Of a DNA stretch of 64,000 nucleotides, positions 18,046 to 26,633 are shown piece after piece. The stretch comes from Comamonadaceae bacterium OH2545_COT-014 (GTDB lineage Bacteria > Pseudomonadota > Gammaproteobacteria > Burkholderiales > Burkholderiaceae_C). How positions within the stretch are numbered: position 1 is the stretch's first letter; every line of letters begins with the position of its first letter. The position numbers were made by a program, and so were the translations under genes. The stretch lies in assembly GCA_003859965.1 (NCBI GenBank), contig RQYR01000005.1:62001-126000 (forward strand), given 5' to 3'. The notes under the pieces are model-generated. The model was not told the origin of the DNA, made no database searches, and saw nothing but the letters and a program-made list of their open reading frames with translations.

Positions 18046-19518
18046 ATGCCCAAAATAGACTCACCCTGCATCCTGACGGCGCTGGCCGCCGCGGTTGCCC
18101 TGACGGCCTGTGGCGGCGATGGCGGTGACGTTCCCGCGCCCGTGCCGCCGCCTGCATCGGTGCCAAGCCCAGCACCAGCACCAGCACCAGCACCAGCGCC
18201 AGCGCCAGCGCCAGCTCCAGCACCTGCACCTGCACCTGCACCTGCACCTGCACCTGCACCTGCCACCATCAACCCCTTCGACCGTCTGTACGCGCCCCAT
18301 TTCCGTCTCAAGCCGCTGGCGGCTGACCCTATCGCGCCGGCGGCCAAACCCCTGCGGGCGCAGAGCCTGAGCGATGCTTTCATTGACCCGGCCTACGGCA
18401 CGCGCCTGTACCGCGCCACGGCGGCCAATGAGGGGCAGGGCCGGCATTTGCGGCATGAATACAGCCGCCGCCAGGCGTTCAACGCCGATCACACGCGCTA
18501 TCTGGCGCAGGACGGGCGGGGCTACTGGTATCTGTATGACGCGCAGACCTTCCGGCAGATCAAGGTGCTGCCCGGCTTTGCCGGCGATAGCGAACCCATC
18601 TGGCACCCCAGCGACCCGCGCAAGGTGTACCTGACCAGCACCAACGGCGGAATGGTCTGGTGGGAGCAGGATGTGGAGACGGACCAGCGGCAAGTGCTGT
18701 TCGACTTCACCGGCCAAACGCCGTGGCCGCAGGCGCGCGCGTTCTGGACCAAGGGCGAGGGCACGATGAGCGCCGATGGCCGCTATCTGGCGCTGATGGC
18801 CTCTTCCTACAGCGAACAGACCGGGCGCAACACCATTTACGGCCTGCTGATGTTGGACGTGCAGCGGAAAAAGATTGTCGGCATGCTGGACGCGGCCAAC
18901 TTCCCCAAGCCCCACGCCTGGCCCGACCACATCAGCACCTCGCCCAGCGGCAAGTACGCCGTGCCTTCATGGGGCAAGGGCGAGGGCGGCACGCGCGCTT
19001 ACACGCGCGACTTCAGCGCCTCCAAGCTGCTGCTGGACGGCAGCCAGCATTCCGACCTGGCCTTCGGCCCGAACCGCGAGGACATGTTCGTTTACACCGA
19101 CTACGACACGGGCCGCATCGTCGCGCGCAACATGGACACGCTGCAAAGCTTTGACATCACTGCCATCTACCAGGGCGACAGCGAAGGCTACAGCGCCCAC
19201 ATCAGCGGCCAGGCGTTTGACAAACCGGGCTGGGTGGTCATCTCCACCTATGCCGACTTCGCGCGCAATGGCAGCGTGTCGCCCGCGCCCACCCTGCGGC
19301 CGCAGTACCGCAAGGTGTTCCTGGCGGAGCTCAAGCCGGGCGGGCGCTTGCTCAGCGTGGCCCACATCCGCGCGGGCAAGACGAATGGCAAGGACTACTA
19401 CGCCGAGCCGCAGGCCAGCGCCTCACGCGACCTGAGCCGCATCATCTTTGCCAGCAACTTTGGCGAAGGCGCGCCGGACGACTACATCATCGGCCTGCCC
19501 AGCGGATTCGACCGCTGA
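18046..19518 (+). CDS. lipoprotein with Ala-Pro linker and probable beta-propeller domain
   Basis: A 490-residue protein not firmly recognised. It begins with a lipoprotein signal (ALAAAVALTAC, lipobox Cys at 24), then GGDGGD and an (Ala-Pro)n linker of about 35 residues. A domain of roughly 410 residues follows, with repeated propeller-like blocks (ADHTRYLAQDGRGYWYLYD, DPRKVYLTSTNGGMVWW, SADGRYLALMAS, SPSGKYAVPSWGKG, DLSRIIFASNFG). These resemble TolB/oligogalacturonate-lyase-type propellers, but no catalytic residues can be named. AGGAG lies 5 bp before the ATG. It may be a surface or periplasmic binding protein; function unknown. Confidence 0.75.
   Translation: MPKIDSPCILTALAAAVALTACGGDGGDVPAPVPPPASVPSPAPAPAPAPAPAPAPAPAPAPAPAPAPAPAPATINPFDRLYAPHFRLKPLAADPIAPAAKPLRAQSLSDAFIDPAYGTRLYRATAANEGQGRHLRHEYSRRQAFNADHTRYLAQDGRGYWYLYDAQTFRQIKVLPGFAGDSEPIWHPSDPRKVYLTSTNGGMVWWEQDVETDQRQVLFDFTGQTPWPQARAFWTKGEGTMSADGRYLALMASSYSEQTGRNTIYGLLMLDVQRKKIVGMLDAANFPKPHAWPDHISTSPSGKYAVPSWGKGEGGTRAYTRDFSASKLLLDGSQHSDLAFGPNREDMFVYTDYDTGRIVARNMDTLQSFDITAIYQGDSEGYSAHISGQAFDKPGWVVISTYADFARNGSVSPAPTLRPQYRKVFLAELKPGGRLLSVAHIRAGKTNGKDYYAEPQASASRDLSRIIFASNFGEGAPDDYIIGLPSGFDR
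18169..18265 (+). repeat. 6-bp tandem repeat coding for (Ala-Pro)n
   Basis: About sixteen units of CCAGCA, CCAGCG or CCTGCA in blocks, coding Pro-Ala. The block structure, four CCAGCA then CCAGCG then seven CCTGCA, suggests slippage expansion, so the linker length probably varies between strains. Confidence 0.85.
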
Positions 19519-19599
19519 TTTCGAGCCTGAACGGCCGGGTGGCGCGCCATGCCGCCCCGGCGCGAAGGGTGGCTGGCAAACCGCGAAGCGGGCTGGGCG

Positions 19600-19624
19600 C
19601 CGGCGCGCTCTTTGAACAGGTTTT
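19600..19624 (-). repeat. family 1 repeat, copy G (end fragment)
   Basis: On the minus strand AAAACCTGTTCAAAGAGCGC starts on the last A of the TAA stop of the HAD hydrolase gene. Only the outer end is recognisable; the following GC-rich sequence no longer matches. Confidence 0.55.
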
Positions 19625-20463
19625 TATGCCGCGCGCGCGGCCAGCACGGCTTGCGCCACTTCGGCGAAGCCGGCGCCGCGCTCGCCGCGGGCCACGTAGC
19701 GCGGCAGGTGCGCCAGCTGGGGCACGAAGCGGGCGATATTGGCCACGCCCACGCTGTGGATGAAGTGCTGGAACATGCGCTGGTCGTTGGTGGAGTCGCC
19801 CACGTAAACCCAGCGGTCCATCTCGGCGGCCAGGTCGCGGCCCAGCAGTTCGCGCACGATCCAGTGCGCGCCGCTGAGCTTGTCGTACGCGCCGATCCAG
19901 CCGTTGATGTGGATGCTGCTGATGGTGGCGTTCAGCCCCTCGGCGCGCATCAGCGCGGCGGCCTGTTCGATGCGCTCGGGCGGCAGCTGCGTGAATTCGC
20001 TGTGGTCGATGGCGATGTCGGTTTCGCGCCCGGCCGAGTCCTGCGCCAGCGTGGCGCCTGGCACTTCGCGCAGCACGCGCGCGGCCACGGCTTGCAGGCG
20101 GGCATGGTTGGCGGCACGGGTGGCGGCGTCTTGTTGATATAGTTTTGATAGCTGCTTAGGCCCATCTGGTATGCCTTGGGAGGCTTTTCCATTGAAAGTC
20201 CCGGCGCCGGGGCCAATCAGCGCCACGGCGCCGTTTTCGGCCACGATGGCGTTGACGGGCCAGCGCAGCGCGAACGGTTCGCTCCAGCCGGCGGGGCGGC
20301 CGGTGATGGCGATCACGGGCAGGCCCGCCGCGCGCAGGCGGGCGATGGCGTTTAGCGCGTCGGCGGTGATGGCGCCGTCGGTGGTGAGGGTGTCGTCGAT
20401 GTCGGTGAAAACGCCAGTGATGTGGCGCCATGCGCCTTGGGCAAGCTGGTCCAGGGGGGTCAT
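19624..20463 (-). CDS. HAD-superfamily (subfamily IIB) hydrolase
   Basis: A 279-residue HAD phosphatase: motif I FTDIDDTLT (nucleophile Asp at 20), motif II VIAITGRP, and motif IV VYVGDSTNDQRMF. The length and cap between motifs II and III fit the Cof/IIB type, which dephosphorylates sugar phosphates and similar metabolites. The exact substrate is unknown. Residues about 91-110 (KASQGIPDGPKQLSKLYQQ) are coded by an in-frame family 2 repeat, so the cap carries a lineage-specific insert. Confidence 0.88.
   Translation of the reverse strand: MTPLDQLAQGAWRHITGVFTDIDDTLTTDGAITADALNAIARLRAAGLPVIAITGRPAGWSEPFALRWPVNAIVAENGAVALIGPGAGTFNGKASQGIPDGPKQLSKLYQQDAATRAANHARLQAVAARVLREVPGATLAQDSAGRETDIAIDHSEFTQLPPERIEQAAALMRAEGLNATISSIHINGWIGAYDKLSGAHWIVRELLGRDLAAEMDRWVYVGDSTNDQRMFQHFIHSVGVANIARFVPQLAHLPRYVARGERGAGFAEVAQAVLAARAA
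20135..20192 (+). repeat. family 2 AT-rich repeat inside the HAD hydrolase gene
   Basis: GATATAGTTTTGATAGCTGC, then GGCCCATCTGGTATGCC and GGGAGGCTTTTCC. It lies antisense to the coding strand and is fully open in the HAD reading frame. Confidence 0.65.
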
Positions 20464-20514
20464 GCGGAAAGTCGTCGGGTATCCGGGGTGAAAAAGCAGC
20501 GGGGCCGTGCGGCA

Positions 20515-20547
20515 GGCAAAACAAAGGCCCGCCTGGGGGCGAGCCTT
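20515..20547 (-). terminator. probable terminator after the S41 protease gene
   Basis: On the minus strand AAGGCTCGC pairs, with one mismatch, with GGCGGGCCTT around a short C-rich loop, followed by TGTTTTG. It lies about 56 bp past the stop of the S41 gene. Confidence 0.5.
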
Positions 20548-20602
20548 GGAGCCATTGGGCCATGGACGCCTGGCGCGTGGCTCAGGCGTTCATGGCAGCC
20601 GG

Positions 20603-22150
20603 TCAGGGCAGCAGGATGCTACCCGGTATCGGCGGGCGTTCCTGCATGGCAATGCCGCCGGGCGCGGGTGCGGGCGCGTGCTTGGGCGCGCTGGCCTGTG
20701 CCCGGCACTGGCCGGTTTGCATGTGGTGTAGGGCGGTGGCAAACATGTTTTCGTTCACGTGGCCCAGCGGGTGATCGAAGTCGTCATGGGCCGCGCAGGT
20801 GGGCGTGAAGCCGGCCGCGTAGTCGCCAAAGCCCTGGTGGTTCACACCCTGGAACTCGATGGGATAGACGGCCTTGTCGCAGTTGTCGCGCCGCGAGAAG
20901 CCGTAGGGCTTGCCGCAGGTGGCGCCGCCGACCAGCACCACATCGACCCCCACGCCGCGCAGCCCGTTGACAGTGGCTTCGCTGGCCGAGCAGGTGTTGC
21001 CCGTGGCCAGCACGTACACGCGCGGCAGGTTCAGCGCGGGCAGCGCCATGCCCTGGGCGTAACGGCTGCCCGGCGGGCTGTAGAGCAGCTGGGTGGAGAA
21101 GGGCAGCACGCTCTGGCGTGTTTCGGCCGCGCGCTTGTCGCTGTACTGGAACTGCTGGAACACCTTGCCGTTGGCCGCCGGGCCGGCCAGCATGGCGCTG
21201 AGCGAGGCGGCCGCGTACAGGTAGCCGCCGCCGTTGTAGCGCATGTCGAGGATGACGTGGTTGACGTGGCGCTCTTTCAGCGCGGCCATGGTGTCGATCA
21301 GGCGGTCTTGCGCGGCGTTGGAAAAGTCGTTGAACACCAGGTAGCCCACGCGCTGGCCGCCCACCGTGTCGGCGGCGGCGAAGGGCACCGGGTCTTCCTG
21401 CAGCGGCTGCGCGCGCAGCGTGACCTGGCGCGCGGCGGAAGTGGGGGTGTCGCGCACGGTGAAGGTGACATAGGCGTCGGGCCGGTTGGGGAACCAGCTG
21501 TCCACGTTGGTGTCGAGCACGTCCACCAGCTGGGCGCCGCGCGCCAGTCCGGCCTGGTCGGCCGGCGAGCCTTTGGCGACCAGCGCGATGCGCTGGCGCC
21601 CGCTGGCGTCCTTGGCCCAGCGCAGGCCGTAGCTCACGCTGGCGCCGCTGGAGAGGCTGTCGGCTATCGCTTTCGAGGTGATGAAGCTGAAACGGTCCTT
21701 GGCCTGGCCGTGGCGGTCGGGCGTTTTGACCAGCAGGCTGAAGAAATAGTCTTCCACCGTGCCGCCGGTGGTGGCATTGCGGTCGTTGATCTCGCGGTAC
21801 CAGAGGTATTTCTCGTCGAGATAGGAACGGATGAAGCGGCGCTCGCCCTCGGGCGTGCAGACGTTGGCAACCGAATCGGACGGCGGATGGCCCGATGGAG
21901 ACGGCGCCGGCGAAGGAGAAGGCGCGGGGGAAGGCGATGGGGCCGGCGCGGGCGCGGGCGAGGGCGAGGGCGAGGGTGCGGGAGGTGGGGCGGCCTCATC
22001 GCCGCCGCTGCCGCCGCAGGCCACCAATTGGGCCAAGGCCAGCAGCGAGGCCGAGAGGGCCAGCATGGGGCGCGAAGGTTGCGGATGGCGCGAATGGCCC
22101 GAGTGGCCCGGATGGCCCGTGGCAGGGCGGGGCGGCGGGGTCAATGGCAT
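20603..22150 (-). CDS. S41-family peptidase, lipoprotein
   Basis: A 515-residue probable lipoprotein (LLALAQLVAC, then GGSGGDE) with a long Pro/Ser/Ala linker at about 52-88. The body is a C-terminal-processing-type peptidase. It has an N-terminal cap (EKYLWYREIND), a PDZ-like region (GSPADQAGLARGAQLVDV), then the catalytic domain VILDMRYNGGGY, NTCSASEATVNGLRGV (nucleophile Ser) and GGATCGKPYGF (Lys). The extra C-terminal tail is Cys- and His-containing. A good AGGAG site lies 7 bp before the ATG. The linker architecture mirrors the lipoprotein gene at 18046. Confidence 0.88.
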   Translation of the reverse strand: MPLTPPPRPATGHPGHSGHSRHPQPSRPMLALSASLLALAQLVACGGSGGDEAAPPPAPSPSPSPAPAPAPSPSPAPSPSPAPSPSGHPPSDSVANVCTPEGERRFIRSYLDEKYLWYREINDRNATTGGTVEDYFFSLLVKTPDRHGQAKDRFSFITSKAIADSLSSGASVSYGLRWAKDASGRQRIALVAKGSPADQAGLARGAQLVDVLDTNVDSWFPNRPDAYVTFTVRDTPTSAARQVTLRAQPLQEDPVPFAAADTVGGQRVGYLVFNDFSNAAQDRLIDTMAALKERHVNHVILDMRYNGGGYLYAAASLSAMLAGPAANGKVFQQFQYSDKRAAETRQSVLPFSTQLLYSPPGSRYAQGMALPALNLPRVYVLATGNTCSASEATVNGLRGVGVDVVLVGGATCGKPYGFSRRDNCDKAVYPIEFQGVNHQGFGDYAAGFTPTCAAHDDFDHPLGHVNENMFATALHHMQTGQCRAQASAPKHAPAPAPGGIAMQERPPIPGSILLP

Positions 22151-22211
22151 GACGGGGCTCCTGGTAAATGAAAAACGCCATTATTTGGCACCCCAATATG
22201 ACGCCAGGCTT

Positions 22212-23168
22212 TCAGCCGTCTCCCAAATCCACGGAAAGAGGTTGATTGGGTACACGACTTACATCGTGATGCAAAAAAGCAATCACAAACTGGATGCCGA
22301 TGATGATGGGCAGCGCCGCCAGCATCACGGTGCCGCTGGTGGCCGGCGCGCCCGTGGCCAGGCTGTGCAGCCACTGGGACACGCCAAACACCGTGCCCAG
22401 CGCCAGCAGCAGACCCCCGGCCATGCTGTAAAGACTGCCGATGTTGAAGTCGCGCACCAGGTACTGGTAGACGTAGCGTTTGAAAAAGCGCGTGGTGTGC
22501 TTGGCCAGGAACTCGGGCAGCACCTTGGAGACCTTGAGGCTGGACTCCTCGTCGGCATAGACCGAATCCATGGGAATGTCGCGCACCACGGCGCGCACCA
22601 GGTTCAGGTGGTAGAGCATGTCGCTCTCGAAAAAATAGCGCTTTTCCAGCTTGTGCAGGGGCAGCTCGCGCAGCACGCGGGTGTGGATGGCGGTGTAGCC
22701 GTTGGTCGGGTCCATGGTGGCCCAGTAGCCCGTGCTGAACTTGTTGATGAACGACAGGGCCGCGTTGCCGAACAGGCGGATGGGCGGCATGCCGCGTAGC
22801 GACTCGGGGCGGAAGAAGCGGTTGCCCTTGGTGTAGTCGGCCAGCCCGCGAGCGATGGGGCGCACGAAGTGGGCAATCAGCGCCGGGTCCATCTGCCCGT
22901 CGCCATCAACCTTCACCACCACGTCCATGCCATCATCCAGCGCGGCCCGGTAGGCGGTGGCTACTGCGCCGCCCACGCCCTGGTTCTCGTCATGGAACAG
23001 TACACGCACGCGCGGGTCAGCGCAGCGCTGCTGCACCAGCGCGCCGCTGCCGTTGGGGCACTGGTCATCCACCACGTAAATGCGCTGCACCAGTGGCGGC
23101 ATGCGCGCGATCACGTCCAGCACGTGGTTTTGCACCTTGTAGCTGGGAATGGCGACGGCGATCTTCAT
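22212..23168 (-). CDS. GT2 glycosyltransferase, polyprenyl-phosphate type (GtrB-like)
   Basis: A 318-residue family 2 glycosyltransferase. The N-terminal catalytic domain has VAIPSYKVQN, IYVVDDQCPNGSG, DENQGVGGA and the metal-binding VDGDGQMDP. Two transmembrane helices lie at the C terminus (YSMAGGLLLALGTVFGV, GTVMLAALPIIIGIQFVI). This is the layout of GtrB/DPM1 enzymes, which transfer a sugar from a nucleotide donor to undecaprenyl phosphate on the inner face of the membrane. It follows the small transporter gene by 4 bp, so the two are surely co-transcribed. Confidence 0.9.
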   Translation of the reverse strand: MKIAVAIPSYKVQNHVLDVIARMPPLVQRIYVVDDQCPNGSGALVQQRCADPRVRVLFHDENQGVGGAVATAYRAALDDGMDVVVKVDGDGQMDPALIAHFVRPIARGLADYTKGNRFFRPESLRGMPPIRLFGNAALSFINKFSTGYWATMDPTNGYTAIHTRVLRELPLHKLEKRYFFESDMLYHLNLVRAVVRDIPMDSVYADEESSLKVSKVLPEFLAKHTTRFFKRYVYQYLVRDFNIGSLYSMAGGLLLALGTVFGVSQWLHSLATGAPATSGTVMLAALPIIIGIQFVIAFLHHDVSRVPNQPLSVDLGDG

Positions 23169-23172
23169 GGCA

Positions 23173-23529
23173 TCAGGCCCCAGGCGCGCGGGCCGCCAGC
23201 GTCACGCCCGCCAGAATCAAGGCGCCGCCAGCCAGCGTTTGCCAATGCAGCGGCTCTTTCAGCAGCAGCCAGGCCAGCACCGGAACGATCAGGAATGCCA
23301 GCCCCATGAAGGGGTAGGCCAGGTGCAGGGGGGCATGACGCAGGATCCAGATCCAGCCCAGGGTGGTAACGCCGTACAGCGCCAGCGACACGATGAGCCA
23401 GCCGTTGGTGGCCCAGTCCCACAGCCCCGGCTGGGCAGGCAGGGCCGCTGCCGCTTTCTTGAAAAGCAGCTGGCCCAGGGAGATGCAGAGGACGCAGAGG
23501 AGGGTGAGGAGAGTCAGGAGCGCGTTCAT
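23173..23529 (-). CDS. small four-helix EamA/SMR-type membrane transporter (ArnE/F-like)
   Basis: A 118-residue protein of four transmembrane helices (LLTLLCVLCISLGQLLF, GWLIVSLALYGVTTLGWIW, YPFMGLAFLIVPVLAWLLL, LAGGALILAGVTLA). It has the EamA/SMR features SLGQLLFKKA and LHLAYPFMGL seen in ArnE/ArnF-type flippase subunits. Placed between a GtrB-like transferase and a GT-C-like enzyme, it is the best candidate to flip the lipid-linked sugar to the periplasmic face. That role is inference. Confidence 0.85.
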   Translation of the reverse strand: MNALLTLLTLLCVLCISLGQLLFKKAAAALPAQPGLWDWATNGWLIVSLALYGVTTLGWIWILRHAPLHLAYPFMGLAFLIVPVLAWLLLKEPLHWQTLAGGALILAGVTLAARAPGA

Positions 23530-23571
23530 GCCATCGGATGCCAGAGCCTTGGGTGGAAAGAGGTGAGTGGT

Positions 23572-26500
23572 TCAAATGTCGTCAGCCCGGTAAGGCTGGA
23601 TGGGGATGCCTTCCAGTACCAGCGAACGTGCCGCTTCGGCCATGGTTGACCGCAGCAGCTGCGCACCGTGCCAATGCACGATGGTGCCCGCAGGGCAGTG
23701 AAACACCAGATGCAGGCGGCCTGATGCGGCAGGCCGCAGGCTGCCGTTGCCCCGCATGGCGTAGAGGTGCGGCTGGCCGTCCGGCTGGGCATGAAAAATG
23801 GGGCGCGGGATGTACCACCCGATTTCGGGTGAAGGCACGTCCAGGGCAACGTGGATTTTTTTGCACTGCCGGTCTGGACGGGGCGGGGACATGGCGAGTT
23901 TGAAGCGCCAAATGGCATTTTGAAACTGCTGTGGCTCCTCCGTCAGCGTGAAGGGCACGGACAGTGTGCTGGGCGCTTCGCCGGAAAGTACCCAGGCGCC
24001 GTCTGCGGTACGCCGGGCATGCGACATGCTTGCGGTGCCCATGTGATCGCGGCCCAGCACCAGCGTGGTGGGGCCGGGGCGCGCAGGGTCCATGGACCAG
24101 GAAGCGTGCCGAACCGCCGATTGCGTGGCCGCCTTGGCTGCCGCCAGCAGCAGGCTGACGACCAGTAGCGCAACGGGAATCTGCAAGACCGCACGCCAGC
24201 CCGGGCCCAGCCTGTCCGCCAGCGCGCTGGCCATGAGGGCGGCGCCCATACCGGCAAGTGGCATCAGCAGCAAATCCATCAGGAACGTGCTGTAGCGCGT
24301 GTTGTAAAGCACCGGCACCAGCTGCGCCGCCATGCCCAGAGCCATCAGCAAGATGAACAGTGCCAGCCCGGTTTGCCGTGCGTTCTGAAGGTGCTTGCCT
24401 GCCGGCGCCACGGCCGCAGGGGAGCCGGCTTTTCTCCTGAGAACCCAGTGTCCATGAGCCAGGCAGATGGCGCCGCCCAGAATGGCCAGCCATTCAAAAA
24501 GACGAAACCGGTGCAGCTTGCTTTGAAAGACCAGGTCTTCCGCGCCATAAAACAGCCAGGCTTTCAGCTTGAACCAGAAAAAAGCCAGGTTATCCTGCCA
24601 GGTCGTGGCCTGAATGATGCCGAACGCCACACGCGATTGCGCCTGATCGGCCTGGATATGCAAGGGTGAGCCTTTGCTGGCGGGTGCGGCCATGTCGGAT
24701 ACCACGCCGGCATCGTATGTGAAACCGCCGTAGACAGGTTCTATCCCCATCTTGAACGGGCTGAGCCCGTAAAACAGGCCGGAGCCTGCGCCGGTGCTGA
24801 TACCCCAATAAGAAAAGCTCACCCCGTTCTTGACCACCACCAGGGCAGGCAGGGCCAGTGCAAGTGCCAGCGCCAACACGGTCTGCCGGTTGACGACCGC
24901 GCCGTGATCCAGGCGCCACTGTGGTTTGAAGCGGTACAGGGCGAGCAGGCCGACCAACACAGCCAGGGCAAGCAGGGTGTAGATCTGCCACACGGGGCGC
25001 ACCAGCAGCGTGATGGCCAGCCCGGCTGTGGCGGCAAACAGCCACGCCGTGCGCCAGCGGGGAGCCAGCAGATATTCCGCCAGGCCAGTGAGAAACAGCA
25101 GCAGGCCAAACATGTAAGGCGGTTCGGTCAGTACTTGCGGGACGTAACTGGCCAGGTCCGGAAAGTGTGTCAGCAAGGCGGTGGCGACCATGCCGGCCAC
25201 CAGACCGCCCAGCCGCGTGGCCAAGTGCCACATCAGGACGATGGACAGCAGATAAAGCACGCTATTGGCAATCTGGGTCATTACCGGATCTGCGCCCCAC
25301 ATCGCGGGCCATAAGTAGCTCAATGGCGCCACATGAAGGCTGGCCATGTCCGTTGTCAGAAATTCCCAGGGATTGGCGAGAAATTTGCGCGCATTGGGAA
25401 GATAGGTCCAGTAGGCGTCGCCGTTCAGCTCGGCATCAGGGGCTGGGAAGAAGTGAATGACCTGCTGCAACGCGGTTGTCAGCATCCAAGCCAGCCAGGC
25501 GGCTGAAAAAAGAAAGCGCAGCCAATGCACCTGGCTTGCATTGAAAAAAAGGTTTTGCACGCCTTTGGGCAGTGCAATGGCACGCGCCTCGCGTTTGGCA
25601 GCGCGCCTGGTAGGCTTCAATCGCAAAGCGTGCTTCTCAACGGTATGCCAGGAGATATAGGCAAACACCAGGGTCGTGATTGAGGCCAAAATCAGGGTGG
25701 TTGCAAATCCAGCCTCCGGCCACATTTTTTGGATAATTGTTTGCTGAATGGGAAAGGCAAAAAGATACAGCCCGTACGAAGGATCGCCCCAACGGCCGAA
25801 ACGGCAAATGACTGGCCATGACCGGGTTCCAATGTAAATCACCAGAAATGGAAAAATCAGAAACAGTGATGTGTTGCGCCAGTTGAATAGCCAAGCCAAA
25901 GTGGCCAGTGCGCCCAATATAAGCCACCAGGCTCGGGGGTGTTGCTGCCAGCGGGGTTGAAGAATGGACAGGGCGGACCCCATCAGGAAAAATGCGCTGA
26001 GCTCTCTGCCTGAATGTATTTTCCCTGTCACATCAGGGTTGTTGTTCACGAAGAACCACACCATGTAAACGGCAATGGAAAGCAGCCATACTCTCTGCCA
26101 TTTCATGAGGCCCAGCAAACCGGCTAGGGCCAGAACGGCATAACAGCGGACTTCCAGGGGAATAGTCCACAAGGAGCCGTTGACGGACGGGCTGTGAGGA
26201 TTGTTTTCAAAGACGCCTGGCAGCACGAAAACAATTTGCATGCGCAGTGCCTTCAGATAATCGAATGTGGCGGGATGAAGCCAGTAGTCAGAGAGGCTTA
26301 ATGTCGTGACCCAGGCGCCAAGTACATAAGCTGTCAATATGACCACCACGGTCAGCGCTGGCCAAATGCGCAAAATGCGCCTCAAGCTGAAGCGGATGAA
26401 ATGGGGGTCTTTGTACCAACTGGCTGTCACCAAATAGCCGCTGATAATGAAAAAAGTAATGACTGCCGTGGAGCCCCAGCTGCGAAGCCCCAGGAAAGAA

Positions 26501-26613
26501 GGCTCCGGCTGGCCGGTCAATGCAAAATGGTGACTCACAAGTACGGCAAAGGCTGCCGCAATGCGGATGGCATCAAAGTTATTGCTGTGCTGTTCGGGTG
26601 CCGGGGCCGCCAT
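23572..26613 (-). CDS. fusion of acyltransferase-3 (OafA-type) and GT-C-like membrane glycosyltransferase
   Basis: A 1013-residue multi-domain membrane protein. Residues 8-345 are an acyltransferase-3 module with about ten helices (NNFDAIRIAAAFAVLVSHHF, TFFIISGYLVTASW, RRILRIWPAL, GSLWTIPLEVRCYA). Residues 375-820 form a second polytopic module resembling GT-C or PMT-type glycosyltransferases, with an early acidic loop (PDAELNGDAYWTYLP). The last 180 residues are soluble and probably periplasmic. The protein could both transfer a flipped sugar and acylate the glycan. GAGGAA lies 6 bp before the ATG, 20 bp after prfC. The first half is visibly more AT-rich than its neighbours. Confidence 0.82.
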   Translation of the reverse strand: MAAPAPEQHSNNFDAIRIAAAFAVLVSHHFALTGQPEPSFLGLRSWGSTAVITFFIISGYLVTASWYKDPHFIRFSLRRILRIWPALTVVVILTAYVLGAWVTTLSLSDYWLHPATFDYLKALRMQIVFVLPGVFENNPHSPSVNGSLWTIPLEVRCYAVLALAGLLGLMKWQRVWLLSIAVYMVWFFVNNNPDVTGKIHSGRELSAFFLMGSALSILQPRWQQHPRAWWLILGALATLAWLFNWRNTSLFLIFPFLVIYIGTRSWPVICRFGRWGDPSYGLYLFAFPIQQTIIQKMWPEAGFATTLILASITTLVFAYISWHTVEKHALRLKPTRRAAKREARAIALPKGVQNLFFNASQVHWLRFLFSAAWLAWMLTTALQQVIHFFPAPDAELNGDAYWTYLPNARKFLANPWEFLTTDMASLHVAPLSYLWPAMWGADPVMTQIANSVLYLLSIVLMWHLATRLGGLVAGMVATALLTHFPDLASYVPQVLTEPPYMFGLLLFLTGLAEYLLAPRWRTAWLFAATAGLAITLLVRPVWQIYTLLALAVLVGLLALYRFKPQWRLDHGAVVNRQTVLALALALALPALVVVKNGVSFSYWGISTGAGSGLFYGLSPFKMGIEPVYGGFTYDAGVVSDMAAPASKGSPLHIQADQAQSRVAFGIIQATTWQDNLAFFWFKLKAWLFYGAEDLVFQSKLHRFRLFEWLAILGGAICLAHGHWVLRRKAGSPAAVAPAGKHLQNARQTGLALFILLMALGMAAQLVPVLYNTRYSTFLMDLLLMPLAGMGAALMASALADRLGPGWRAVLQIPVALLVVSLLLAAAKAATQSAVRHASWSMDPARPGPTTLVLGRDHMGTASMSHARRTADGAWVLSGEAPSTLSVPFTLTEEPQQFQNAIWRFKLAMSPPRPDRQCKKIHVALDVPSPEIGWYIPRPIFHAQPDGQPHLYAMRGNGSLRPAASGRLHLVFHCPAGTIVHWHGAQLLRSTMAEAARSLVLEGIPIQPYRADDI

Positions 26614-26633
26614 GCTGATTTCCTCGGGGTTTT

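Noticed and set aside
18169-18265. Short regular repeats as a possible CRISPR array
   Set aside because: The unit is 6 bp with no spacers, lies in frame inside a coding sequence, and codes Pro-Ala.
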